Source: JASGDN01 sp049840815
GTDB taxonomy: Bacteria > Chloroflexota > Chloroflexia > Thermomicrobiales > UBA6265
Reading direction: 5' to 3'
NCBI GenBank assembly: GCA_049840815.1
Contig: JASGJI010000009.1
Location: forward strand, 1 to 64,000
DNA length: 64,000 bases
Shown: one piece after another, positions 34,525 to 42,886 of the stretch
Numbering within the stretch: position 1 is the stretch's first letter
Layout: every line of letters starts with the position of its first letter
Notes under the pieces: model-generated
Told to the model about the DNA's origin: nothing
Seen by the model: only the letters and a program-made list of their open reading frames with translations
Databases searched by the model: none
Translations under genes and position numbers: made by a program

Positions 34525-35868
34525 TCAGGCGGAGGCTGTGGCCGCGGCCTCCGCTTCGAGGGCGTCCTGTTCCTCCAGGTACGCCGTGCAGGCGGAGCAG
34601 AGACCGCGTTCCGGCAGGTCCATCGAGACGGCGCTGCCCTCGATGTCCCCGGAGAGCGCGGCGACAACGGAGCGGACCTGCTCGTAGCCGGTGTAGAGCA
34701 GGAAGGTCGGGGCGCGACCGTAGCTCTTGTTTCCCACCAGATAGAAGTCCGGTTCCGGGTGGGCCAGCTGTGCGGCTCCATGCGGTGGCACGGTGCCGCA
34801 GGCGTTCGCGTCCGGATCGACCAGCGCGGCGATGCCGTAGACGCACTCGAAGACGGGATGCAGATCGAGTTGCAGTTCCCGCGCGATGCTGTGATCGGGC
34901 CGGAATCCGGTGGCGACCACGATCTCATCGACCGGCGGCAGGTCGCCGTCGCGCGTGCGGGCGACGATGCCGGTCCCCTCCGGCTCCGCGATGAGTTCCC
35001 GGATGCGGACGCCTCCCCAAGCCTCGATCTGGCCGCCCTCCACGAGGTCACGGATATCGCGCAGGATCAACGTCTGCTCGGTGAGCGGGCCGTCGCAGGC
35101 GGCGAAGGTGGATTCCGTCAGCTCGCGGCGGAGCGCCCAGATCGCCTCCGTGCCCGGCTCGGTCCCGGCCAGCTCGACCAGGTCGGCGAGGACGTGCATG
35201 GCGGAGTGGCCGCTGCCGACGACCAGCGTCCGCTTGCCGGTGTAGCGATTGCGGTCCCGCCCGAGCACGTCCGGGATGCGGATGGCGATGCGGTCGCGGA
35301 AGCGTTCCTCGCCGAGCACGGGCAGCCCGTTCGCGCCCATCGGGTTCGGCTGAGCCCACACGCCGGAGGCATCGATCACGGCACGGGCGTCGTAGCGCTC
35401 GATGGCCCCGTCCGGCGTTTCGGCGAGGAGGACGAAGGTGTCCTCCTCCCGGCCACCTTCGAGCTTCCCGAGGTCGTCGTGGGCGATGGCGATCACGCGG
35501 CGGTTGGTGCGGATGAACGGTGCGATGGCCGGAAGCGCGGCAAGCGGGTCCAGATAGCACGCGATGAGCTCACCGCCGGTGGGATACGACTCGGGATCGG
35601 GCATCGACCAGCCATCCTGGGCCTCCAGCAGGGCGACGGCGGCGGCATCGACCGAGTACTTCCACGGGGTGAAGAGGGTGACGTGTTCCCAGGCGCGGAC
35701 GGAAGTCGCGGCGGAGGGGCCGGCCTCCAGCACGATGAACGGCTGATTCCGCTGGGCGAGGTGAGCCGCAGCGGCGAGGCCGATCGGGCCAGCACCGACG
35801 ATGGCGACCGGGAAATCATCGGCATCAAGGCGGATGCTGTCGGGCAGGGAGGTTTCGGGGGAATCCAT
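34525..35868 (-). CDS. FAD/NAD(P)-dependent oxidoreductase (flavoprotein)
   Basis: 447 residues. FAD-binding Rossmann motif VAIVGAGPIGLAAAAHLA (about residues 21-38), a second nucleotide site TLVVGSGHSAMHVLADL (about 216), the ATG-type strand EIVVATGFRPD (about 323), and a C-terminal CSACTAYL with Cys-x-x-Cys. The fold is flavin monooxygenase-like; ArsO-type flavoproteins in arsenic islands look similar, and the adjacent ACR3-like gene suggests that setting. The substrate is unproved. No ArsR is nearby; a palindrome 49 nt upstream is the only control element seen. Confidence 0.78.
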   Translation of the reverse strand: MDSPETSLPDSIRLDADDFPVAIVGAGPIGLAAAAHLAQRNQPFIVLEAGPSAATSVRAWEHVTLFTPWKYSVDAAAVALLEAQDGWSMPDPESYPTGGELIACYLDPLAALPAIAPFIRTNRRVIAIAHDDLGKLEGGREEDTFVLLAETPDGAIERYDARAVIDASGVWAQPNPMGANGLPVLGEERFRDRIAIRIPDVLGRDRNRYTGKRTLVVGSGHSAMHVLADLVELAGTEPGTEAIWALRRELTESTFAACDGPLTEQTLILRDIRDLVEGGQIEAWGGVRIRELIAEPEGTGIVARTRDGDLPPVDEIVVATGFRPDHSIARELQLDLHPVFECVYGIAALVDPDANACGTVPPHGAAQLAHPEPDFYLVGNKSYGRAPTFLLYTGYEQVRSVVAALSGDIEGSAVSMDLPERGLCSACTAYLEEQDALEAEAAATASA

Positions 35869-36253
35869 GCATGGGTCCTGATGGATGAACGGAGCGATGC
35901 GGTATTGCGGCGATGATGATACACGGTATCAGTGATGATTGCCCAGCGTGACGGGTTGGCGGTGTGGGAGGATGGCCGTATCGACGGTGGACGCGACGCT
36001 TTTTGATGGCAGGTGCGTTTTCCCAGATGAAACGCGCTTCATCTGGCCGCATCCTCGTTTCCGGAACGGGCGATGCCGTTGGTGATCGGGACCATCCCGC
36101 ACCGCTATCTCCATCGTACTGCGAGAGGTTGCTTTCAGAGGATGAGAACCAGCCCGGTCGGCTGGGTGCCGATCGAGCGATCGCCGTGGGAGTGTGCATG
36201 CTGTGGGGCCAGGGACGATCGATGGTGACGCTCGCGACGGGGAGGAGGTGACG
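35869..36253. other. Divergent promoter region between flavoprotein and sigma-factor genes
   Basis: 385 bp. Contents: the palindrome at 35917-35931, a 9-bp perfect hairpin CCAGATGAA / TTCATCTGG (36023-36046), and the ribosome site GGAGGAGG just before the sigma gene. No gene is recognisable. Confidence 0.45.
35917..35931. promoter_or_regulatory. Perfect 15-bp palindrome upstream of the flavoprotein-permease operon
   Basis: TGATAC-ACG-GTATCA, 49 nt before the flavoprotein ATG. On the minus strand it overlaps a possible -10 (TATCAT). It resembles GATGATACA-GTATC next to the TetR gene at 31203, so the same repressor could act here. Confidence 0.45.
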
Positions 36254-37159
36254 GTGAGCGTGGACGCAGCTGGCTCAATGCCCGTTGCCGCCCGGGCGGC
36301 GTGGCCGGACGACGACCTCGTGCAGGATGCGCGGGGTGGCTCGATGGATGCCTTCGATACGCTCTACCGTCGGTACGCCGGCGAGATCGAGGGATTCATC
36401 GCCGCCCGGGTCTCCGATGCCGAGCTCGCTGCCGACCTCACCAGCCAGGTCTTCACGAAGGCGTTCGCGGCGCTCCCTCGCTACCAGGCCGGCTCGTTTC
36501 GCGGGTGGCTCTATGCCATCGCCCGCAACGCGATCACCGATGCCTGGCGGCGACAGCGCCCGACTGCCCCGCTGGAACGGGCCGAGCAGATGCCCGCCGT
36601 CGACGAGAGTCCCGAGGCGCAGGCGATCCGGGCGGAAGCCTCCGCTCGCCTGCACGCGGCCCTCGCCGAGCTGTCATCCGACCAGCAGCGGATCGTGCGC
36701 CTGCGATTGCAGGGGCTGACTGGTCCCGAGATCGCCGAGCGCCTGGGGATGCATCCGGACGCCGTGAAGAGCGCCCAGTATCGCGCCTTCGGACGATTGC
36801 GCACGATCCTGCATGACCTGTCGCCAGCCGCCGATACGTCGCAACCACTACCACTACCAAGCGAGCTTCCCGATGACCCAACCGACCCGCCGCTTTTCGA
36901 CACCGCCATCGCCGGACGCCCTCGCGCTGGATCGCGCGCTGGATGCGTGGGTGCGCGGCGACACGTCCGCCCTCGACGCGCTCGATCCGGCAATGGAGGA
37001 GACGGTCGCCCAGCTCTATGCCTGGGCGGATGCCTCTGGGGAGTCAATCCCGGAGGAGCCAGTCATCGCGGCGGCGTCTCCTTCATTCAAGCCCCGAACG
37101 GCATCCGGGCCGCCCTCGCCATCACCGACCCTGCCGGCGTCCCGTCTCGCCGTGCCTGA
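36254..37159 (+). CDS. ECF-type RNA polymerase sigma factor
   Basis: The first 195 residues are an ECF sigma-70 protein. Region 2 is MDAFDTLYRRYAGEIEGFIAAR, LTSQVFTKAFAALPRYQ and FRGWLYAIARNAITDAWRR. Region 4 is LAELSSDQQRIVRLRLQGLTGPEIAERLGMHPDAVKSAQYRAF. GTG 36254 is chosen because GGAGGAGG precedes it by 6-7 nt. The frame then stays open for about 100 more codons (Arg/Gly-rich, AGSRAGCVGARRHVRPRRAR), overlapping the next gene by 287 nt. That tail looks like an out-of-frame shadow, so the real stop may be lost to an indel near 36870. Co-transcribed with its putative anti-sigma partner. Confidence 0.87.
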   Translation: MSVDAAGSMPVAARAAWPDDDLVQDARGGSMDAFDTLYRRYAGEIEGFIAARVSDAELAADLTSQVFTKAFAALPRYQAGSFRGWLYAIARNAITDAWRRQRPTAPLERAEQMPAVDESPEAQAIRAEASARLHAALAELSSDQQRIVRLRLQGLTGPEIAERLGMHPDAVKSAQYRAFGRLRTILHDLSPAADTSQPLPLPSELPDDPTDPPLFDTAIAGRPRAGSRAGCVGARRHVRPRRARSGNGGDGRPALCLGGCLWGVNPGGASHRGGVSFIQAPNGIRAALAITDPAGVPSRRA

Positions 37160-38132
37160 CCCGATCGACCGCCGTTCCCCCCGGCCCATGTCACGGAGGA
37201 CCCGAATCATGACTGCCTTCTCCGGCCTCGCCGCCGCGCTCGTCCTCGGGCTGAGCATCTACGGCGCGGTCCCCCTGCTCACGGATCGTCACGCCGATCC
37301 GACCCCGTCCGAGATCGCATTCCAGGCGCAGGCCTCGGCCACCCCCGATGCGACGGCGCGCGATGTGCCGCCCGACCTGATCTTCCAGGGGGGAGATCCG
37401 CTCTCCGCCGGCGGCGACCAGACGGTGTTGCCGCCGGTCGGGACCGAACTGACGGGCGCCTGGGGCGTCGATGCGCTCAACCCGGTGCGTCCGGAGGAAT
37501 GCGCTGTCGTACCGATACCCCGCGAGGATGCGGTGACCATCCTGACGACGCCGCCTTCTTCTGACCAGCAGCCGTACCAGAGCGATTCGACCGTCGATGA
37601 GGCGACCTACGCAGATGTCCAGGCCTCATTCCGGCAGTGGCAGGCTTGCCGTCGGTCCGGCAACACCTTTGGCGCCATGGCGCTGGAAACCGATGCCTTC
37701 ATCCGGGCCGATTTCTACGACGATGGGGGAGCGATGGCGAGCTATCAGCGTGCCGACCAGGCGTACTCCGTCGAGACGGCAGGTGGCGTGCTCGATGTTC
37801 GCGTCTCGATCGACGGGCAGCGCAAGGCGATCAGCGATCAGCAGGCGACCGGAAACCCCGGTTGGGAAGATGGACTGGATCTGAATCTCTGGATCATCGA
37901 CATGAAAGAAGCACCGAATACGACGATCTGGGGTGATAGCTTGCTGCCCGCAGGCGAATACTCGGCCGGTGAGGATGGCACCTATGTCTGGGCCACAGCG
38001 GTCTGGACGAACCCCAACGTCTCCTCGGACGAAGCATTTCCGCGCGTGGCCGTCGCGTTCAAGCTGGTCGATGGCGTGTGGAAGATTGACCGCTGGGATG
38101 TCATCGGTAGTCATGTCCCAATGGGGTCGTGA
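36873..38132 (+). CDS. Putative membrane-bound anti-sigma/receptor protein
   Basis: 419 residues. The cytoplasmic N-terminus (residues 1-110: LALDRALDAWVRGDTSALDAL, MEETVAQLYAWADAS) is helical and in the place of an anti-sigma domain, though no zinc H-x3-C-x2-C motif is seen. One membrane helix follows (MTAFSGLAAALVLGLSIYG, about 113-131), then the linker SATPDATARDVPPD. The outer domain has FRQWQACRRSG, LETDAFIRADFYDD and VAFKLVDGVWKIDRWDV. Those three motifs recur in the next gene, so the pair share an undescribed domain. The start is ATG 36873. The neighbouring ECF gene suggests sigma sequestration. Confidence 0.68.
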   Translation: MTQPTRRFSTPPSPDALALDRALDAWVRGDTSALDALDPAMEETVAQLYAWADASGESIPEEPVIAAASPSFKPRTASGPPSPSPTLPASRLAVPDPIDRRSPRPMSRRTRIMTAFSGLAAALVLGLSIYGAVPLLTDRHADPTPSEIAFQAQASATPDATARDVPPDLIFQGGDPLSAGGDQTVLPPVGTELTGAWGVDALNPVRPEECAVVPIPREDAVTILTTPPSSDQQPYQSDSTVDEATYADVQASFRQWQACRRSGNTFGAMALETDAFIRADFYDDGGAMASYQRADQAYSVETAGGVLDVRVSIDGQRKAISDQQATGNPGWEDGLDLNLWIIDMKEAPNTTIWGDSLLPAGEYSAGEDGTYVWATAVWTNPNVSSDEAFPRVAVAFKLVDGVWKIDRWDVIGSHVPMGS

Positions 38133-38177
38133 GGCTTCGGATCGTCGGTATCGCATGTGGTGCGAAAGGATACGAGG

Positions 38178-38957
38178 ATGATGTCGAGGATTCAGGGACG
38201 CACGGTCCGGACGATGATAGTGACCGGAGCGGTTGCGCTCTCGCTTGGTGTCGGATCGCTGGGAGGCATCGCGGTCGCGCAGACCGCCGCGACGCCGGAG
38301 GCCGGGATCGAGGTGCCCCCCGACTTGCCGCCACGGATCAGTGAGGCCGGGGCACAACCGCTCTCCATCAACGACTGCACCGCTCCGGAGAAGTCTCGCG
38401 ATGTGGTAATGGATATCCTGCGGACTCCCCCGAAAACATCGGCGATCTTCAACAAGCCGAAAGGCGATGAACCCGACTTCCGCCCCTGGACTACACAGAA
38501 TCCCAGTACCGGAATGACGCCAGTGGCCGAGGAGGAGTTCGATGTCGCCGAAGCAGTCTTCCGCGAGTGGCAGGTCTGTAAAATGCTTGGCCTCACCTGG
38601 CAGCAGATGTCGCTGGAGACAGACCAGGTCATTCGTGAGGATGTATACGGCGACACCCGGATCATGACGGCCTATTCCGATGCGGCGCTCACCGAGGTCC
38701 TCAATGCGCGGGTGGAGGCAGACGCCGCGTGGGGCGAGCACAACTACGGGCCGGGCATCGTGGCCCAGCGTCCACCGATGGCGATCGACCGCGATGGCTG
38801 GGTTCAGACGTCCGCCGAGGGCGACTACATGATCGTCGAGGTCGTGGATGTCTTCGAGGCCAATGACGAACAGGTCATCAACCCGGCGGGCACGGTCGCC
38901 TTCTGGAAGGTTGATGGTGTCTGGCTGGTTGACCGGGTCGACCTCTACGATCGCTGA
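38178..38957 (+). CDS. Secreted paralogue of the receptor outer domain
   Basis: 259 residues. A signal peptide (RTMIVTGAVALSLGVGSLGG then IAVAQ) and the linker TAATPEAGIEVPPDLPPR precede a domain that shares FREWQVCKMLG, LETDQVIREDVYGD and VAFWKVDGVWLVDRVDLYD with the preceding gene. It has no membrane anchor, so it is presumably secreted or periplasm-like. Function unknown; it could be a soluble ligand or competitor of the receptor. ATG 38178 follows AAAGGA. A strong terminator follows, ending the three-gene unit. Confidence 0.7.
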   Translation: MMSRIQGRTVRTMIVTGAVALSLGVGSLGGIAVAQTAATPEAGIEVPPDLPPRISEAGAQPLSINDCTAPEKSRDVVMDILRTPPKTSAIFNKPKGDEPDFRPWTTQNPSTGMTPVAEEEFDVAEAVFREWQVCKMLGLTWQQMSLETDQVIREDVYGDTRIMTAYSDAALTEVLNARVEADAAWGEHNYGPGIVAQRPPMAIDRDGWVQTSAEGDYMIVEVVDVFEANDEQVINPAGTVAFWKVDGVWLVDRVDLYDR

Positions 38958-38976
38958 GCCGTGCTCGAACGATGGC

Positions 38977-39014
38977 GCGAAGCGGGCTGCCCCCGGAAGG
39001 GCAGCCCGCTTCGC
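38977..39014 (+). terminator. Strong hairpin ending the sigma-factor operon
   Basis: Perfect 16-bp stem GCGAAGCGGGCTGCCC with a 6-nt loop (CCGGAA), 20 nt after the stop. No U-tract follows. Confidence 0.75.
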
Positions 39015-39077
39015 TGTGTCCGGGGTGGGTTCGCGTATGCTGGAGCCAGGTGACTCGCTGATCGTGAGGGGAACTGG

Positions 39078-39917
39078 ATGGCAGGACGGGCGTTGACCGT
39101 GATGGGATGGTTGATGGCGCTGACCCTCGGGTTCGCGCCGTGGGTGTCGGTGTCGGCGAGAGACCTCGCCTCGCCCCCAGTCGAGACGGCTATCTGGCAG
39201 CCCGCGTCGGGCACGACGTGGCAGATTCAGTTCTCCGAACCGCTTTCTGGTGATCCACTTGCCGTGGCCGTCTACGACCTCGACGGGTTCGACACGGACG
39301 CGAAGACCGTCGCGATGCTGAAGGCGAACGGCATCCGCACGCTCTGCTACATGGACATGGGGACGTGGGAGGACTGGCGTCCTGATGCCAGCGCGTATCC
39401 GGAATCCGTGCTCGGCAAGGCGTGGGACGAGTGGCCGGGTGAACGCTATCTCGACATCCGCCAGGTGGACGTGCTGGCGCCGATCCTCGAAGCGCGGCTG
39501 GACCTCTGCGCGGCGAAGGGCTTCGATGCCGTGGAACCGGATAACATCGACACCTATGGCAATGACGCATCCGTGACCGGATTTGCGCTTACCGCCGCCG
39601 ATCAACTCCGGTTCAACCGCTGGCTCGCCGATGCCGCCCATGCGCGGGGACTGGCGATCGGCCAGAAGAACGTACCGGAGCTCACCCCGGACCTGGTGGG
39701 GACGTATGACTTCGCGGTGACGGAGGATTGCGTCGCGGACGGATGGTGCGATCAGATGAAACCGTATCTCGATGCGGGAAAGGCCGTCTTCGCGATCGAG
39801 TACACCGATCGGACGCCGGAATCGGCATTCGTGGCCATCTGCGCAGAGACGATGGAGCCGCTTTCGTTCGTGCTGAAACATCGGAATCTCGATGCGTGGC
39901 GGGTGGGATGTGCGTGA
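39078..39917 (+). CDS. GH114-like endo-alpha-1,4-polygalactosaminidase-family protein
   Basis: 279 residues with a signal peptide (VMGWLMALTLGFAPWVSVSA). The TIM-barrel signature of the GH114/TM1410 family is clear: WQIQFSEPL, VAVYDLDGFDTD, GIRTLCYMDMGTWEDWRPDA, YLDIRQVDVLAPILEARLDL, KGFDAVEPDNIDTY (catalytic-type acidic pair), AIGQKNVPELTPDLVGTYDF and VFAIEY. Family enzymes cleave galactosamine-containing exopolysaccharide. GAGGGG precedes ATG 39078. No carbohydrate-binding module is present. Confidence 0.88.
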   Translation: MAGRALTVMGWLMALTLGFAPWVSVSARDLASPPVETAIWQPASGTTWQIQFSEPLSGDPLAVAVYDLDGFDTDAKTVAMLKANGIRTLCYMDMGTWEDWRPDASAYPESVLGKAWDEWPGERYLDIRQVDVLAPILEARLDLCAAKGFDAVEPDNIDTYGNDASVTGFALTAADQLRFNRWLADAAHARGLAIGQKNVPELTPDLVGTYDFAVTEDCVADGWCDQMKPYLDAGKAVFAIEYTDRTPESAFVAICAETMEPLSFVLKHRNLDAWRVGCA

Positions 39918-39930
39918 TGGAAGGGAGTGG

Positions 39931-40479
39931 ATGATGGGGTTCACGGACGCATTGGTACGGGTCGGGACTGGGGCGATGGTCGCGATGGCGATGATCGCCG
40001 CAGCGGGTATTCCCGTGGATGGGATGGCGAACCCGGCGACCCTGCCTACTGTTGGCACGGCGACTGCCGACGCTGCCGGATGCGATGCGCTTCCCGCGTA
40101 CTTCGGTGCGGCGAACGCGCTGACCGCTGGCAACGACGGGGTGGCGATCCTGAAGACGGTCGATTTCGACGTGCTCGCGCTGACGGACGAGCAGGCGGCG
40201 ACGGTGGTCGCATCGCTCGACGAGATGCTGGCGGCGTGGGATCGCCTGACGCCGCCCCCTGCCGCGCAGGCGTGGCACGATGCCTCGCGTGATCTCTACG
40301 CCTGGTACCGCGACATGGCCGCGAGCCGCGACCATCTCGATCACCAGCGGCTGATCAACGGGGACAAGACGATCGTTCCGGCGTTGGGTCGGGCGACGGT
40401 GATCGGGCAGCAGGCGTGCGGCTACGAGCGCTGGAACGACGCCATCTCGACCCAGCCTGCCGCGACGCCCCAACCGTGA
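39931..40479 (+). CDS. Secreted protein of unknown function
   Basis: 182 residues from ATG 39931 (39934 also possible; GAAGGGAG upstream). A signal peptide is followed by VGTATADAAGCDALPAYFGAAN. A helical core (LTDEQAATVVASLDEMLAAWD; AWHDASRDLYAWYRDMAASRDH) ends with GQQACGYERWND, and the two Cys could pair. I do not recognise the family. It follows the GH114 gene by 13 nt and precedes a terminator, so the two form an operon. Confidence 0.65.
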   Translation: MMGFTDALVRVGTGAMVAMAMIAAAGIPVDGMANPATLPTVGTATADAAGCDALPAYFGAANALTAGNDGVAILKTVDFDVLALTDEQAATVVASLDEMLAAWDRLTPPPAAQAWHDASRDLYAWYRDMAASRDHLDHQRLINGDKTIVPALGRATVIGQQACGYERWNDAISTQPAATPQP

Positions 40480-40487
40480 CAGGCAAT

Positions 40488-40524
40488 GGAGGGGCGGCCC
40501 GGAACGCCTCCGGGCCGCCCCTCC
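40488..40524. terminator. Bidirectional hairpin between convergent genes
   Basis: Perfect 16-bp stem GGAGGGGCGGCCCGGA with a 5-nt loop (ACGCC), 8 nt after the stop of the plus-strand gene and 16 nt before the 3' end of the minus-strand ScyD/E gene. No U-tract on either side. Confidence 0.75.
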
Positions 40525-40539
40525 GCTGTGATCTGCGTC

Positions 40540-41739
40540 CTACGCCGGGGTCGCGACGTTGTCGATCCGCAGGACCATCCCCAGCGGGGCGTCCGGCCCG
40601 GAGATGATCGAATTGGTCGCAACGAAGAGGTGGCCTTCCGGGCTGAAGGCGATGCCGTGTGGGAGGAAGAGTCCTTCCACCACCGGTTCGACCGTGCCAT
40701 CGGCGTTGATGCGGAGGACGTTGCCCGGTGCGGGCATCTGGCCACTGAAGTCGGTAGTGAGCTGGCTCACGTAGAGCAGGCCGTCCGGTCCCAGGGCCGA
40801 GTCGACGATCATCGAGAGTCCGGAGATGCCCTGGGTGTAGCTGCTTCCATCGGGCGCGAAGTTCAGGATCGAGGGGCCAGACCACATCTCGCTCAGGAGC
40901 GTGACCGTGACCGTGCCGTTCGCATCCAGCACGACCGAGGTCGGCACTGGCTGGCGGGGTCCGGGCTGCATCGCCTCTTCCTCGGCTGTCGGGGTCGCGC
41001 CAGTGAGTTCGGTCAGGTTCGGCACGACGGCGAAGAGCGAGAAGTCGCCGGTAGCGGGATCGACGGTGTAGATCGTGTTGCCACCGGCATCCGCGACATA
41101 GAGCATGCCATCCGACGCGACGGCGAGGCCGTAGAGGTTCGGGTTGACGTCGAGGCCGTCCGGGTTGTGCTCGACTTCGTACGGGCCGAGCGACGCGAGG
41201 ACGCGGGATGTCTTCGTGGTGAGATCGAAGGCGCTGACGGTGTTCTCCGCAGGTTGCGGCGTGAATCCGGACCCGACGGAGCCTCCGCCTGTGGAGACGT
41301 AGACCTCGTTCTCGTGGACACCGATGCCGACGCCGCCAATCTCCTTGGTCAACACCATCTGCATACCGTCCGGCGCGACGGCAGAGATCTGCGGCGCGAT
41401 CAGTGGTGGTGCGGCGGCTACCGGTGTACCGTTCGGCAGCGGGGTAGCCTGTATCGGGCCGTCGGTGCCGCCACCGCTGACGCCGGTCTCGGCGATGTAG
41501 AGCGTGCCATCTGGACCGACCGCGAGATCGCCCGGATTCCAGAGGCCCTGGGCAATGGGGACGGCGCCCTCGGGGAGCGGCGGCATTCCTCCGCCGGATT
41601 CGGCAGGGGATGCCTCCGGTGATGCGGCCGGGGTGGCGTCCTGGCGGGCAAGGACGGCGCTCCCGAGTGCGAGACTGACGCCCCCACCGGCAGCGATGGC
41701 GAGCAACGTACGGCGATCGATGTGACGAATCTCGGGCAT
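40540..41739 (-). CDS. ScyD/ScyE-family secreted beta-propeller protein
   Basis: 399 residues. A Tat-type signal (RRTLLAIAAGGGVSLALG) and the linker QDATPAASPEASPAES precede NHL/SMP-30-like blades (NPGDLAVGPDGTLYIAE; VASDGMLYVADAGGNTIYTVD; ALGPDGLLYVSQLT; FLPHGIAFSPEGHLFVATN). The ScyD/ScyE name comes from cyanobacterial scytonemin clusters and says little about function here; sugar or lactone binding is only a possibility. The start MPEIRHIDRR is at 41739. Single-gene unit. Confidence 0.82.
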   Translation of the reverse strand: MPEIRHIDRRTLLAIAAGGGVSLALGSAVLARQDATPAASPEASPAESGGGMPPLPEGAVPIAQGLWNPGDLAVGPDGTLYIAETGVSGGGTDGPIQATPLPNGTPVAAAPPLIAPQISAVAPDGMQMVLTKEIGGVGIGVHENEVYVSTGGGSVGSGFTPQPAENTVSAFDLTTKTSRVLASLGPYEVEHNPDGLDVNPNLYGLAVASDGMLYVADAGGNTIYTVDPATGDFSLFAVVPNLTELTGATPTAEEEAMQPGPRQPVPTSVVLDANGTVTVTLLSEMWSGPSILNFAPDGSSYTQGISGLSMIVDSALGPDGLLYVSQLTTDFSGQMPAPGNVLRINADGTVEPVVEGLFLPHGIAFSPEGHLFVATNSIISGPDAPLGMVLRIDNVATPA

Positions 41740-41883
41740 GACGCTTCTCCCTTGGCTAGACGGAGCGACCGGCAAGAGTGAGACCCGATAACATCATGCA
41801 CCCATGCCGTGAAAAATGGAATGCGTAGGTCTACCCATTTCCGGTGTGCGGGATTCCGGAGAATGCGCGTCGGCGCGGCCCAT

Positions 41884-42855
41884 TCAACGGCGAGTGAGGC
41901 GGCTCAGCGCGGCGCTGGCGATCACGAGGAGGGAGGCGAGCGCCGTTCCGAGGGAGACGTGCTCGCCGAGGAGCAGCGCGGCCCAGATCAGGCTGAGCAC
42001 CGGTTGCACGAGCTGGAGTTGTCCTACCTTCGCCACGCCGCCGACCGCCAGACCGCGATACCAGGGCAGGAAGCCGAGGAACATGCTGACCGATCCGAGG
42101 TAGAGCATGCTCCACCAGGCGTGGGCATCCCCTTGCGGCCAGCCATGCCAGGCGTAGAGCAATGCCGAGAGGATGATCAGGATGGGCGTGCTGAAGACCA
42201 GCGCCCATGAGATGACGGAGAGACCGCCCATCGTGCGCGTCAGTTGCGCGCCCTCCGCATATCCGAGGCTGGCCATCACCACCGCGCCGAGCAGGAGGAC
42301 ATCGCCCCACTGGAGGCTGCCTGCTCCCTGCGCCACTGCGAAGATCAGGACGGAGATGACTCCTGCCGCGCAGGCCAGCCAGAACGCGCGAGGCGGCCGC
42401 TCCCCGGCGCGGAGGACGGCCATCGCGGCGGTGGCGGCGGGGAGCAGGCCGATCACGACGACCCCGTGCGCGGCGGGCAGATACTGCATGGCGAGCGAGC
42501 TGAGCGGGCCGAAGCCGAGGACGGTCCCGAGCGCGACGAGGACGATGGGGCGCCAGAGGCGGCGTTCCGGCCACGGTTCGCGCCGGATGCCGAGGTAGAT
42601 GATGGCGAGGGAGGCCGCGATCACCGCGCGTTCGATCCCGACGAAGAGGCCTCCCAGTTGGGGCGAGGCGATCCGGCTCAGCGGCAGCGTGAAGCTGAAC
42701 GCGAGGATGCCGAGCATCCCGAAGAGGAACCCTTCCAGTTCCGCCGAACGGGCCGACATCGCGGCGCGATCCGGCGGTTCGGGGGAGAGGCCTTCTTCGG
42801 TCTCGAAGAGTGAGTCGTCTGGAGTTGGGGGTGAGAGGGCGGCGCGGTCGTTCAT
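41884..42855 (-). CDS. EamA-family (DMT) transporter
   Basis: 323 residues with about ten membrane helices in two EamA repeats: LEGFLFGMLGILAFSFTLPL to VISVLIFAV, and LQWGDVLLLGAVVMASLGYAEG to LASLLVIASAALSRL. Typical small-metabolite exporter; substrate unknown. A charged N-terminal extension of about 40 residues precedes the first helix. It lies 31 nt downstream of a TetR gene on the same strand and is probably controlled by it. Confidence 0.88.
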   Translation of the reverse strand: MNDRAALSPPTPDDSLFETEEGLSPEPPDRAAMSARSAELEGFLFGMLGILAFSFTLPLSRIASPQLGGLFVGIERAVIAASLAIIYLGIRREPWPERRLWRPIVLVALGTVLGFGPLSSLAMQYLPAAHGVVVIGLLPAATAAMAVLRAGERPPRAFWLACAAGVISVLIFAVAQGAGSLQWGDVLLLGAVVMASLGYAEGAQLTRTMGGLSVISWALVFSTPILIILSALLYAWHGWPQGDAHAWWSMLYLGSVSMFLGFLPWYRGLAVGGVAKVGQLQLVQPVLSLIWAALLLGEHVSLGTALASLLVIASAALSRLTRR

Positions 42856-42886
42856 GTGTGGACCATCGGTGGCCGTGGCGCCGGTG

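Noticed and set aside
37626..40133. An 835-codon minus-strand open frame
   Set aside because: It is antisense to three well-supported genes (receptor, its twin and GH114). High GC content removes stops from the opposite strand; no family motif or ribosome site is seen.
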